Shown: positions 51,849 through 59,608 of the stretch, piece after piece
How positions within the stretch are numbered: the first letter of the stretch is position 1
Layout of the letters: each line of letters starts with the position of its first letter
Source of the DNA: Sphingopyxis sp.
GTDB taxonomy: Bacteria > Pseudomonadota > Alphaproteobacteria > Sphingomonadales > Sphingomonadaceae
Direction: 5' to 3'
Length of the DNA stretch: 64,000 bases
Assembly (NCBI GenBank): GCA_013823985.1
Contig: PNNB01000036.1
Coordinates: forward strand, 52,003-116,002
The notes under the pieces: generated by a model
The model's input: the letters and a program-made list of their open reading frames with translations, nothing else
Database searches by the model: none
Told to the model about the DNA's origin: nothing
Position numbers and translations under genes: made by a program

Positions 51849-53597
51849 TCAAATCCCCAAGCTCCGGCTCCGGCCCAGGCTCCAGTCGATCCCGCCGCCC
51901 GGTTTCACCGCGCCCATGACATGCTCGCCCAGATGCTTGTCGAGTGCTGGTCGCCAAGGGACAAGCGCGAAACCCATCCCGTCGTCGATCATCACGAACC
52001 GGCCCGAGGCGAGCGTCACACGTTCGCGGTAGATGCCGGAAACGGAATCGCCATCCTGGGTCGCGTGGCGCGGTAGTCCGGTGCGGGACGTAATGGCTTC
52101 CGCCACCCCATCGAGCTCGCGTTCGCGCAAGGTGTCGAGCAGGTTGCGGGCGACGATCAGGCGGTTGCCTTGCCGCCGTGCCAGCCCTTCGCGTTCGAGG
52201 AAGGCCGCGCGCTCTGCCAGCGACCGCTCGATCTCGGCTCCGAACCCGCTGCTCGAATGGGCCGCGTCGGACGCCAGCAATTGCCGGTCGAGCCAGGTCG
52301 CGCCGTCGGCGGTAACTTGCCGTTCGAGCGGGAGGTCCGAACGACAGACCAGCGATGCCCGCGTCTTGCCGTCGTCGCCCTCCCAGCTGCGCAGCTCGAC
52401 GATCCCGCCGCGAGGTGCATCGCCGGTCCATTCGAGGTCACCGAACTTGAGGTGATGCACCCGGCCATCGGCGCCATCGACAATGGCATAGGCCGCGCCG
52501 GTCAGCTCGTCGTGCAATCCGCGCTCGACCAGCCTGCCGATGACCGGATCGGCGGGCGGCTGGGCGTGCATGGCGAAGCAGCCGGGATCGGCTTCGCCGC
52601 CGCGCACAGTCATCGCCCGGTGCATTGTCTTGATGATGTCGCCGCGCAGACCAAGATCGCGCAGCGCTGGTTCGAGGCCGGGGCCGAGTTCCCAGCATCC
52701 GGGCGCGATGCGCGCAGCGAGCCCAAGCCGTTCCAGTTTCATCGCGCGGCCCGCAAGATGCCGGTCGAAGGTTGAGCGAGGGTCCAATGTGTCGGGGCGC
52801 AAGTCGATCAATCCCGCATTGCTGTCAGCGATGGATTGGAGCCGACGGTCGAGACTGGTCCAGCGGTCGGCTTCAACTTCGCGCTTGAGTGAAAGGTCGA
52901 TGTCGCGCTCGCTGCGATGGCCGAGTTCGGCGGTGACGAGTTCGGCGGCGCGGGAGCGCATTCCGGTGCGTATGTAGTCTTTGTCGATGACGAGATTTTC
53001 GCCGTCGTCGCCTTTGCCGCGGACGAGCAAATGGACGTGCGGGTTGTCGGTGTTCCAGTGATCGACCGCGACCCATTCGAGCCGCGTGCCAAGATCATGC
53101 TCCATCGTGGCGACAAGATCGCGCGTGTAAGCTTGGACATCGGAAAGATCGCTGCAATCTTCCGGCGAAACAATGAAGCGGAAATGGTGCCGGTCGTCGG
53201 CGCAGCGTTCCGCGAAGGCATCCCCATCGGCCTCATCGCCACGGGCATCGAACAAGTCGGCGTTTTGGCCATCGCGGGTCACGCCGTCGCGTTGGAGATA
53301 AGCCAGGTGGCGGGCCAGAGGTGCCGCCGAGTATTTGATAGAGCGGTGCTGGATGATCCGCGCTTTGACGGTGACACGCCGGTTGAAAGCGGCATTGCCC
53401 AATCGGAACGCGGCGCCGCGACCGCGACCGCTCCTGCTTGTTCCGCGTGAAGTTCTGCCGCCCCGCGCCGGTCCAACATTGCCACCGCGCTTCTGCACCA
53501 TCTTGATCTGGGCAATGAGTCTGCGCGTTTGTCTTTGCGAATCCCGGCCACGGTCGCGGACCTTGCCGGGACGAACGCGGAAATCGTCCTCGTTCAC
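51849..53597 (-). CDS. Relaxase RlxS (VirD2-like, DUF3363)
   Basis: 582 residues. After a basic N-terminus the relaxase domain shows the candidate nicking tyrosine in RSIKYSAAPLARHLAYLQRDG and the metal-binding motif WVAVDHWNTDNPHVHLLVRG (the HxDxxNPHxH type). The second half is the DUF3363 region (GRLVERGLHDELTGAAYAIVDG, ATWLDRQLLA). It cuts one strand at oriT and pilots it into the recipient. A candidate nic site is found about 95 bases upstream of its start. Confidence 0.9.
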   Translation of the reverse strand: MNEDDFRVRPGKVRDRGRDSQRQTRRLIAQIKMVQKRGGNVGPARGGRTSRGTSRSGRGRGAAFRLGNAAFNRRVTVKARIIQHRSIKYSAAPLARHLAYLQRDGVTRDGQNADLFDARGDEADGDAFAERCADDRHHFRFIVSPEDCSDLSDVQAYTRDLVATMEHDLGTRLEWVAVDHWNTDNPHVHLLVRGKGDDGENLVIDKDYIRTGMRSRAAELVTAELGHRSERDIDLSLKREVEADRWTSLDRRLQSIADSNAGLIDLRPDTLDPRSTFDRHLAGRAMKLERLGLAARIAPGCWELGPGLEPALRDLGLRGDIIKTMHRAMTVRGGEADPGCFAMHAQPPADPVIGRLVERGLHDELTGAAYAIVDGADGRVHHLKFGDLEWTGDAPRGGIVELRSWEGDDGKTRASLVCRSDLPLERQVTADGATWLDRQLLASDAAHSSSGFGAEIERSLAERAAFLEREGLARRQGNRLIVARNLLDTLRERELDGVAEAITSRTGLPRHATQDGDSVSGIYRERVTLASGRFVMIDDGMGFALVPWRPALDKHLGEHVMGAVKPGGGIDWSLGRSRSLGI

Positions 53598-53665
53598 GAA
53601 ATTAGGCGACCCGCAAAGGCTGCCATACGCCTATGGCTCGGAAAACCGGCACTTCTCAAGATCAG

Positions 53666-53698
53666 TGCCAGCAGGAATGGCGGGGTGCTGGCAGGATA
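53666..53698 (-). other. Candidate origin of transfer with IncP-like nic site
   Basis: The minus strand reads TATCCTGC (53698-53691), matching the RP4/IncP nic consensus YATCCTG^Y, with the cut expected at 53692/53691. An 8-base perfect inverted repeat with a 12-base loop (TGCCAGCA 53666-53673, TGCTGGCA 53686-53693) adjoins it. It lies in the 247-base gap between the relaxase and transglycosylase genes, right where oriT is expected. No other gene is supported in that gap. Confidence 0.55.
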
Positions 53699-53844
53699 AC
53701 CTATTGAAAAATATCTCCAACCACCCAGCCAGCCATACCGGCCTTTATCTTGCCATCCACTTCCACCCTTCGATCCCTGCGGCCATTTCCTGCGCCAACA
53801 TATGAAAGGACACGCCAGTCCGCGCCATCGCGCGTCGCAGCGCG

Positions 53845-54549
53845 TCATGGCCGATTTCGCGCGGAAACCGGCGCGAAGAGGTCGCTTCGAGCGCCGTGCT
53901 GCGCCGGATTTCGGCTGCCAGGGGGTGCGTCGAGCATGGCGACGGTATCGCTTGCCGGAGGCGCAGAGCGCGCGATGAAGAGCGAGGCCTGGGTCCACGG
54001 AATTGCCGCCGGACGCGCTGATGGTTGCAAGGCCGGTGCCGTTGATGTTGCCATCACGGTGCCGCTGGATTGCAGCCGCGGCGCAATCCGCGCGACGTAG
54101 CTGATCGTCTCGGCGGGCAGCGGGCGACCCCGCCGCGCGTAATCCTCATAGCGTCCGGGACCGGCATTGTAGGCCGCAAGAAACCCGTCTACGCCGTATC
54201 GGTCGTACATTTCGCGAAGGTAAGAGGCGCCCGCGATGATGTTGTCGCGCGGGTCGAAGGGATCGCTGCCAAGCCCGAACCGAGCGCGCTGGCGCGCCCA
54301 GGTTCCGGGCATGAGCTGCATCAAGCCTATCGCACCTGCGGATGAAATTGCGCCAATCCTGCCGCCGCTCTCGACCCGCATGACAGCGTAAATCCAGTCT
54401 TCAGGCATACCGAAGCGCTGCGAGGCTTCCGCGACATGGGCCGCAATATCGAGGCGGGCGGACTGCGCGGGCGGTGGAGCTGTTTGGGCGAGCGCAAGGT
54501 CGCCCGCGAGCATGACCGCCATGCCCGAAATGACCAATCGCAAGCGCAC
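53845..54549 (-). CDS. Lytic transglycosylase (SLT domain), transfer-associated
   Basis: 234 residues with a signal peptide (ISGMAVMLAGDLALAQ). SLT core: catalytic Glu in YAVMRVESGGRIG, then SSAGAIGLMQLMPGTWAR, DNIIAGASYLREMY and FLAAYNAGPGRYEDYARRG. VirB1-type enzymes open peptidoglycan locally so the mating channel can assemble. The C-terminal 80 residues are low complexity. Between DUF736 and relaxase genes, all in the same direction. Confidence 0.9.
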   Translation of the reverse strand: MRLRLVISGMAVMLAGDLALAQTAPPPAQSARLDIAAHVAEASQRFGMPEDWIYAVMRVESGGRIGAISSAGAIGLMQLMPGTWARQRARFGLGSDPFDPRDNIIAGASYLREMYDRYGVDGFLAAYNAGPGRYEDYARRGRPLPAETISYVARIAPRLQSSGTVMATSTAPALQPSARPAAIPWTQASLFIARSAPPASDTVAMLDAPPGSRNPAQHGARSDLFAPVSARNRP

Positions 54550-54552
54550 GGC

Positions 54553-54885
54553 TCAACTGTCCTTATCGCGCTTGGTGGGCCGGTTCCACAGCAGCACATG
54601 ATTGCGGGCGTCGGCCTGGAACAGGTTCGCGCGCAGCGGATAGGCAAAAGCGGGATCGTCGATCTGCACCGCGACATAGGCTCCGGCCTTTTCGCCGACG
54701 CGCTTCCATCCCGCCCCGACCTCGATCTGGTCGCCTTCCTCGCCCATCATCACGCGGTAGTCGGGCGCGTCCTCGGTGTCGGACGATTGGGCGGGAACGA
54801 GCGTCAGCGCGGTATCGAGCGTGACGGTGCGCAAGCGCCCGGCAAAGCCGTCTTCGGTTGCGGCAAATTGGCCGATCTGGGTCAT
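54553..54885 (-). CDS. DUF736 family protein, copy 1
   Basis: 110 residues: MTQIGQFAATEDGFAGRL at the start, EVGAGWKRVGEKAGAYVAVQ in the middle and DARNHVLLWNRPTKRD at the end, the DUF736 pattern. These small beta-rich proteins recur in rlxS-type ICEs; function unknown. It overlaps traF by four bases. A second, diverged DUF736 gene lies at 58109-58432. Confidence 0.85.
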   Translation of the reverse strand: MTQIGQFAATEDGFAGRLRTVTLDTALTLVPAQSSDTEDAPDYRVMMGEEGDQIEVGAGWKRVGEKAGAYVAVQIDDPAFAYPLRANLFQADARNHVLLWNRPTKRDKDS

Positions 54886-55478
54886 AGGATATCTCCTTGG
54901 CTGGGGTTGGAAAGGTCATCGAAATGCGGCTGGGCGAACCAGACATGGCGTCCGTCGCCCGCCTCATCGGTCCACACCGGCATGGCGCGGCCGATCACGT
55001 TTTCGATTTTGAGCGGCCCGAAATAGCGACCGTCGAAGCTGTCGGGCGCGGCCGGATTCATTGCGAACAGCTCGCCGGTGCGAAGCTTGTGGCAGCCGAA
55101 CCAGGTGGGGAGCGGGCGTCCGGCGCGGTCGCGCGCGCGGGCCACGCCAACCAGCTCGCCGTCGATGGTGACGCCGTGCGCGAAGCGGCAGACGCGCTGG
55201 CCGGAAACGGCGGCAATGCGCTTCAAGAGCGGCACCCGGTCCGGCAGATAGCCGCGTTCGCGCATCAGGCGGCGCAGCTCGGGCGGCGGTTCGATGGCGA
55301 CGCGTTCGCCGACATGAAGGCTGGCCTTGCCCCGGATCGCGTAAAGCCCGGTCGGAATGCTCGGGCTGGCGTTCCACACCAGATGGTGCGTGACCGGCAC
55401 GACCAGCGTGGCGAGCGCAGCGAAGGCGACGCTGCCCGCGAACAGGGCCGTTCGCGCATTCACGCGATTATCCGCCAC
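54882..55478 (-). CDS. traF: TraF-like S26 signal peptidase
   Basis: 198 residues with one N-terminal membrane segment. The catalytic serine is Ser40 in ASPSIPTGLYAI and the general-base lysine is Lys86 in VPLLKRIAAVSGQRV; the C-terminus has GRYFGPLKIENVIGRAMPVW. TraF of IncP plasmids processes and circularises the TrbC pilin, so this is the likely partner of trbC at 38232-38564. It overlaps the DUF2840 gene by 19 bases. Confidence 0.9.
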   Translation of the reverse strand: MADNRVNARTALFAGSVAFAALATLVVPVTHHLVWNASPSIPTGLYAIRGKASLHVGERVAIEPPPELRRLMRERGYLPDRVPLLKRIAAVSGQRVCRFAHGVTIDGELVGVARARDRAGRPLPTWFGCHKLRTGELFAMNPAAPDSFDGRYFGPLKIENVIGRAMPVWTDEAGDGRHVWFAQPHFDDLSNPSQGDIL

Positions 55479-56002
55479 CGCGCGAGCCAGGCAAGGTGCC
55501 GCTCGGGCTTATAGGCGCGTGGCTTGGCGGCGATGGCCAGCCGGTTGTGAACGTGCCGCCAATGGTCGGGCGCGACAACGCAGGGGTCGATCCCGGTGGC
55601 CTCGATCGCGTCGATCAGGCGGAAGACCTGCGCCACCTTTGGCCATCCCGAAACCGCGAGCAATATATCGCCGCCAGGATCGACCTGTGCGAGCGTGGTG
55701 TAAGCCTCGCCGCGCGCCACGGTGCGCACGATGTCGAGCGACGATCGGATCGTGCCATGCTCGTTCGCCGCCCAGCGGACCAGAGCGAACACTTGTTCGG
55801 GCGCATAGCTTTCAGTGCGGACGTGACGATCAATGATTCGCGAAGCCACCGGCTTGCCGAACTTGAACCAGTCTTCGCGGGCGCCTTCGTGCCAGTGAAC
55901 TTCGACATGGGTGAGCATCTGCGTGTCCGCCGAAGGCGCGGCAAGCGGCTCATCCGGTGCAGGTGCGGCGGTTGCAGGAGCGATGTTGGCCATCGGACTC
56001 AC
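55460..56002 (-). CDS. DUF2840 family protein
   Basis: 180 residues from a GTG that overlaps the stop of the preceding gene (GTGA); ATG 55993 is an alternative. The DUF2840 core begins LTHVEVHWHEGAREDWFKFGKPVASRIIDRHVR and continues YAPEQVFALVRWAANEHGT. It is invariably linked to traF-type peptidase genes in this ICE family; role unknown. Confidence 0.85.
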   Translation of the reverse strand: MSPMANIAPATAAPAPDEPLAAPSADTQMLTHVEVHWHEGAREDWFKFGKPVASRIIDRHVRTESYAPEQVFALVRWAANEHGTIRSSLDIVRTVARGEAYTTLAQVDPGGDILLAVSGWPKVAQVFRLIDAIEATGIDPCVVAPDHWRHVHNRLAIAAKPRAYKPERHLAWLARWRIIA

Positions 56003-56265
56003 CGCCGAACCATCGCGGCATATTTGCGCTTCGCAGGATAGATCGTGCCCTGGCCCGGATCGCTGGTCGATTTGCGCAGACCCTGTTCGGCCCAGTCGTC
56101 GAGGTCGGCGATGGCATAGACAATGCGCCCGCCGAGTTTGTGAAAGACCGGGCCGGTGCCATAGCAGCGGTGCTTTTCGAGCGTGCGCGGCGACAGTCCG
56201 AGATGCACGGCGGCATCGGGGGTGCGGACAAAGCGGGGCGTGACAGGGGTAACGGGTGCATTCAT
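55999..56265 (-). CDS. Excisionase/AlpA-like helix-turn-helix protein
   Basis: 88 residues from ATG 56265; the longer frame upstream has no ribosome site. MerR/AlpA-type winged helix: FVRTPDAAVHLGLSPRTLEKHRCYGTGPVFHKLGGRIVYAIADLDDWAEQ. Proteins of this type act as excisionases or regulators in mobile elements. Here it leads the DUF2840-traF-DUF736 gene run, so it may regulate that run or help excision. Confidence 0.8.
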   Translation of the reverse strand: MNAPVTPVTPRFVRTPDAAVHLGLSPRTLEKHRCYGTGPVFHKLGGRIVYAIADLDDWAEQGLRKSTSDPGQGTIYPAKRKYAAMVRR

Positions 56266-56409
56266 CGACAGGCTCCGGCGATCATGGGATCGACAGGGCC
56301 AGTCCCGCCGACAGAGGCGGGCAATGGCGCAAGCGGAGCGCGAGCGGGGAGTGACGGATTGAGGGGTGGCCTGATTGTCACCCCCCATCGGCACGGTCGG
56401 GGTCGGTCG

Positions 56410-57187
56410 TCAGGCGAAGCAGGGCAACCGCCAGAAACCGCCATCGATCATGCGCGCGGCCTGCGCGATCAGGCGGCGGGTCTGGCGCTGTTCGCTCGAA
56501 TCCCTCCAGTCATCGCCGACAAGTGACGTTGAGCGCGGAAACACCAGTTCGAACGCGATGTCGCGGGCGCTCGCGCCGGTCGCGCCCGCGTCGGCGACCG
56601 CGAGCAATCGCGATAGCCGCGCGCGATCGTAGCGCGTCGGCATGAAGGGTGGCCGGGTGAAGGCTTTGGGGTTCCCCATCTGCAAGGCGGTGAGCTGCCG
56701 GGCTGCTTCGAGCCGAAGCGCGGCGAGAGAATTGGCGGGGATGACAAAGGCCGGTTCGATGCGTTCTGGCGCTGTGGTGATGCAAACCCGAAGCCGAATG
56801 TCGCGGCATGACAAGATCAGATGCTGGGCGTCGCCATCGTCGAATGCTGCGAGCGTTTCGGTATGTGGCGGAAGCAACTCCGCGATGTGTTCGATCCCGC
56901 CTTCAATCAGGATGGTGGTGGCGAGGCGCTCTGGCGACCAGTGTGCCGGAGCTGCGGCGGGTGGTGCCTCGGGCCGAGCAGGGAAAGCTCAGGCCCCATC
57001 GCCGGGCCAGGCCCTCCCGTTCGTTCTTGGCGCTCGCTGGTTGCTTGGCGATCCGGCGTTCGGTCGCGCCATGATCGTCGCTATAGCCTTCGTTGCGACG
57101 CAGGTACTCCTGCGCGAAATCCGCGTAATCGTGCGACGCAAAGTCGGCGGCGGTCGAACGCGACCGCCAAGTCGATCCGCCAGACAT
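56410..57187 (-). pseudogene. DUF6499-DUF2285 regulator split by a frameshift
   Basis: The first frame, from ATG 57187, gives a DUF6499-like start (DFASHDYADFAQEYLRRNEGY ... LARRWGLSFP). It then runs into unrelated codons. From about 56990 the neighbouring frame continues with AFPARPEAP, HWSPERLATTILIEGG and the DUF2285 domain (FELVFPRSTSLVGDDWRDSSEQRQTRRLIAQAARMIDGGFWRL) to 56410. The two halves match the usual single fused protein, so one base has been lost or gained near 56985-57000. The downstream half could still be made from the TTG at 56877. Possibly a sequencing error. Confidence 0.7.
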
Positions 57188-57316
57188 AAACTCTCCGTAG
57201 CGACCGCCCAAACAGGCCAAGGGTCAACTGTTTGATTGTGTGGGTAAAGCTTCAAGACGCCAAAATTGCCGAGGCATCTGCTATGCAATAATTCAGTCAT
57301 TGCAATCCATTTGCAA

Positions 57317-57619
57317 CTATTGGCGTGTTTGATGATGTTCCGCGTCTTCGCGGGCCTTCTGCAAGAGCAGTAGATAGCCGGTCTCGGTCATCCATTTGGC
57401 GCGTTTCAGATGATTATCATGGACTTGGCGGGCGCGATCCGGGTCGGCTGAGGGGTCGATCTCGAAAATGTAGTGGACCGCTTCGCGCCAGTCCGCGCCT
57501 TCTGCATTTGCGTCAAGTAACCGAATATAGGTGACAAAATGGGCTTCGTCGTAAGGCGTGATGGTTTCCGACTGCGGCGGGGCAAGCTCTAAAGGGGCAA
57601 TCGTCATTGCTCGATCCAT
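57317..57619 (-). CDS. Small conserved ICE protein (DUF2285-like repeat region)
   Basis: 100 residues (ATG at 57607 is an alternative). Sequence ITPYDEAHFVTYIRLLDANAEGADWREAVHYIF followed by DPDRARQVHDNHLKRAKWMTETGYLLLL. The LKRAKWMTETGY ending resembles the C-terminal helix of DUF2285 proteins. It occurs at this place in related ICEs and is probably a DNA-binding regulator. Function not known. Confidence 0.65.
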   Translation of the reverse strand: MDRAMTIAPLELAPPQSETITPYDEAHFVTYIRLLDANAEGADWREAVHYIFEIDPSADPDRARQVHDNHLKRAKWMTETGYLLLLQKAREDAEHHQTRQ

Positions 57620-57816
57620 GGCCTCCGACTCGCTGCGACGCTTCGACAGCTTATCACAATCCCGCCGATTTCGGTGTCATGTTCGACGTGTTGCGCCCAC
57701 GGCTTAACCTATATCCCGGAACGGCATAAGCAGAAAACCTAGCGATTCCGGCTCCTTGAGTTCTTGTAGAGTATACTCCGTGGCGAAATACTCTGCAATC
57801 GCTGCCTTTCGCCTCC

Positions 57817-58023
57817 ATGAGATTACGAAAGGCATTGGCAGCGAATTTGAAGCGACTCAGGCTGGCGGCAAAACTGTCGCAAGAAGAGCTTGCCCATCGG
57901 GCCGACATGGACCGCACCTATGTCAGCAGTCTCGAACGCGGCAACTATGCAGCAACGGTCGATATGCTGGAGCGTATCGCCGACGCGCTTGGCGTCGAAC
58001 CAGTCGAATTGCTGCGTTCTTAG
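57817..58023 (+). CDS. XRE-family transcriptional regulator
   Basis: 68 residues, essentially one Cro/C1 helix-turn-helix (LKRLRLAAKLSQEELAHRADMDRTYVSSLERGNYAATVDMLERIADAL). Transcribed toward the second DUF736 gene and away from the rest of the transfer genes. Such single-domain regulators control ICE transfer or maintenance genes. A strong hairpin follows its stop codon. Confidence 0.85.
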   Translation: MRLRKALAANLKRLRLAAKLSQEELAHRADMDRTYVSSLERGNYAATVDMLERIADALGVEPVELLRS

Positions 58024-58067
58024 GGTGCGACGACCGAGTGACAGCTGATGGCTTGACCAGCATCGAA

Positions 58068-58092
58068 CCCCGCCCGGTGGAACCGGGCGGGG
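58068..58092. terminator. Hairpin between convergent genes
   Basis: An 11-base perfect GC-rich stem (58068-58078 with 58082-58092) with a GGA loop lies between the xre stop and the DUF736 stop. No U-tract follows on either strand, so it may act as an RNA-end stabiliser or a bidirectional stall site. A smaller GGA-loop hairpin occurs at 63728-63744. Confidence 0.5.
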
Positions 58093-58108
58093 CCTGAATG
58101 CTGGGCCG

Positions 58109-58432
58109 TTAGTCGCCGTTGGTGGGGCGATTGCGCGACCAGATGAGATTGAAGGTCTCGCCGTCCTCGTCGTCGAACAAGTTGGCGTAGATTGGGGCGG
58201 CGAAGCTCGGATCGTCGAGCTTGAGCGAGAGATAGTCACGGCCCTCGTTGCTCCGCTTGGCCCAGCCCGCCCCGATTTCGGCGCGACCGACGAAGACCCG
58301 GTGGGTCGGTGCCTTGTCGTTCTGCACGTCGGTTTCGGCTTCGATGCGGACCTTCTTCTGCTGGACGCTCATCGTGACGATCTCGCCGGTGTAGCCCTTG
58401 GCGGTCTTGGTGAATGTGCCGATATTTGCCAT
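58109..58432 (-). CDS. DUF736 family protein, copy 2
   Basis: 107 residues: MANIGTFTKTAKGYTGEIVT, GRAEIGAGWAKRSNEGRDYLSL, PIYANLFDDEDGETFNLIWSRNR. Diverged paralogue of 54553-54885. A long untranslated leader with repeated elements precedes it (58433 onward). Function unknown, but universally linked to these ICE backbones. Confidence 0.85.
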   Translation of the reverse strand: MANIGTFTKTAKGYTGEIVTMSVQQKKVRIEAETDVQNDKAPTHRVFVGRAEIGAGWAKRSNEGRDYLSLKLDDPSFAAPIYANLFDDEDGETFNLIWSRNRPTNGD

Positions 58433-59086
58433 GTCGATTTCCTTCGGTTCCTCGAACCCGCGACCATCGCGGCCTCGATGGCGACGGCAGGGCAGCGAGC
58501 CGGGACCGATGCACCTGGAAGGCTGAAACGCAGTGGAGGACGGCGCCGACGGCTGTTTTTTGGTGCGCGAGGAATGCGGCCTTGGCCGCAGGGGAAAAAA
58601 CCGACGGCAAGCCGTTGCATCGCTGGGACCGGCAGGCGCGTGAGCGCCGTTCGCTGCCAGTCCGCCATTTAGAGAGGCCGTGATGGTTGCGGGTCGAACC
58701 GGTGAACGGGGAAATCGTGCAAGGTTGGCACATTTGCCGGGATCGGCGAGCTGCTCGCCGCGTATCGGCTCGATGTGCGCTCTCAGCAGTTTCTGACGCA
58801 GCGTTGCCGCAACCGACAGTTAGACCGACGAGATCCTGCCGCAACGCGGCCTTCGGACACGCCGAAATCGGGGCGGGCTGGGCGAAAAGGGCATAGGCCG
58901 TGATCGCCACCGCACAGCCCGATTATCCGAACTTTGCCGCCTCGGTTCGGCTCCATCTATTCGGCGACCGGTGAGGCCCGCAATTTCATCGGGTCGCGCA
59001 GCCGTTCCACGAATGGCGGTTGACGGCTCGGCAATATGAGCCCGTCCGATTTCACCGGGTGGGGTTCGATAATGGGGAGTCCGCGT
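58433..59086. other. Non-coding stretch with leader elements and a DUF736 relic
   Basis: No gene is supported. It holds a 15-base motif (58527-58541) repeated before ardC. There is a nested inverted repeat: 7-base outer arms 58555-58561/58595-58601 and 6-base inner arms 58576-58581/58584-58589. The outer arms are flanked by direct CCGACGGC copies. About 24 bases on the plus strand near 58859-58882 match, inverted, a piece of the DUF736 copy 2 gene; translated they give AEIGAGWAKRA before a stop. The latter looks like the relic of an inverted DUF736 duplicate. Confidence 0.5.
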
Positions 59087-59500
59087 CTAGCGGCGTTCGG
59101 GCGGTGCGGAACCCAACCGAGTCCAGGATGCCGCCGCGATGGCGATGGCGACGATGATGGGCAGCATTTGCTGCCATATGGAAGCTGGCATTGCGACATC
59201 GGCGATACCGCGCATAGCGAAATAACCCGCCGCGCCAGCGGGCAGCGCGAAGGCGAGGCCGACGGCGATCCGGGCCAGCGGCGACTTCGCCAGAGCGAGC
59301 AGGATTTGCCCGAGCGCCAGCGTGGCGATCGCCGCCAGCGCGCCCGCCGCGATCACGGCCACCAGACCCGCGCCGCTCGCATGGACCGCTTGGCTCGCGA
59401 GAAACGCGCAGCAAACCGGAAGCGCGTGAACTGCGAGCCTGACCAGCAGCGCGCCGATCAGGATCGCGGCAATTGCAAAGAGGAACAGCCCGATGACCAT
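59087..59500 (-). CDS. Small hydrophobic membrane protein, ParB-linked
   Basis: 137 residues with about four hydrophobic segments (VIGLFLFAIAAILIGALLV, GLVAVIAAGALAAIATLALG, IAVGLAFALPAGAAGYFAM, MLPIIVAIAIAAASW). No family named. Located after parB in the same direction, as in related ICEs. Function unknown. Confidence 0.65.
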   Translation of the reverse strand: MVIGLFLFAIAAILIGALLVRLAVHALPVCCAFLASQAVHASGAGLVAVIAAGALAAIATLALGQILLALAKSPLARIAVGLAFALPAGAAGYFAMRGIADVAMPASIWQQMLPIIVAIAIAAASWTRLGSAPPERR

Positions 59501-59608
59501 GAGGGTGATTTCAAACCAGCAACGCGCTTGGGGGAAGTCCCCAAAAGTGCGAAGCCATCGCCCGAAAGGGGAAAGGCCGGACGGCAGCGCCGCCCGGCCT
59601 GTTCAGGT

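Noticed and set aside
53594..53998. Minus-strand frame between relaxase and transglycosylase genes
   Set aside because: Low-complexity Arg/Trp/Gly-rich translation, overlaps the transglycosylase tail, and the region is better explained as oriT.
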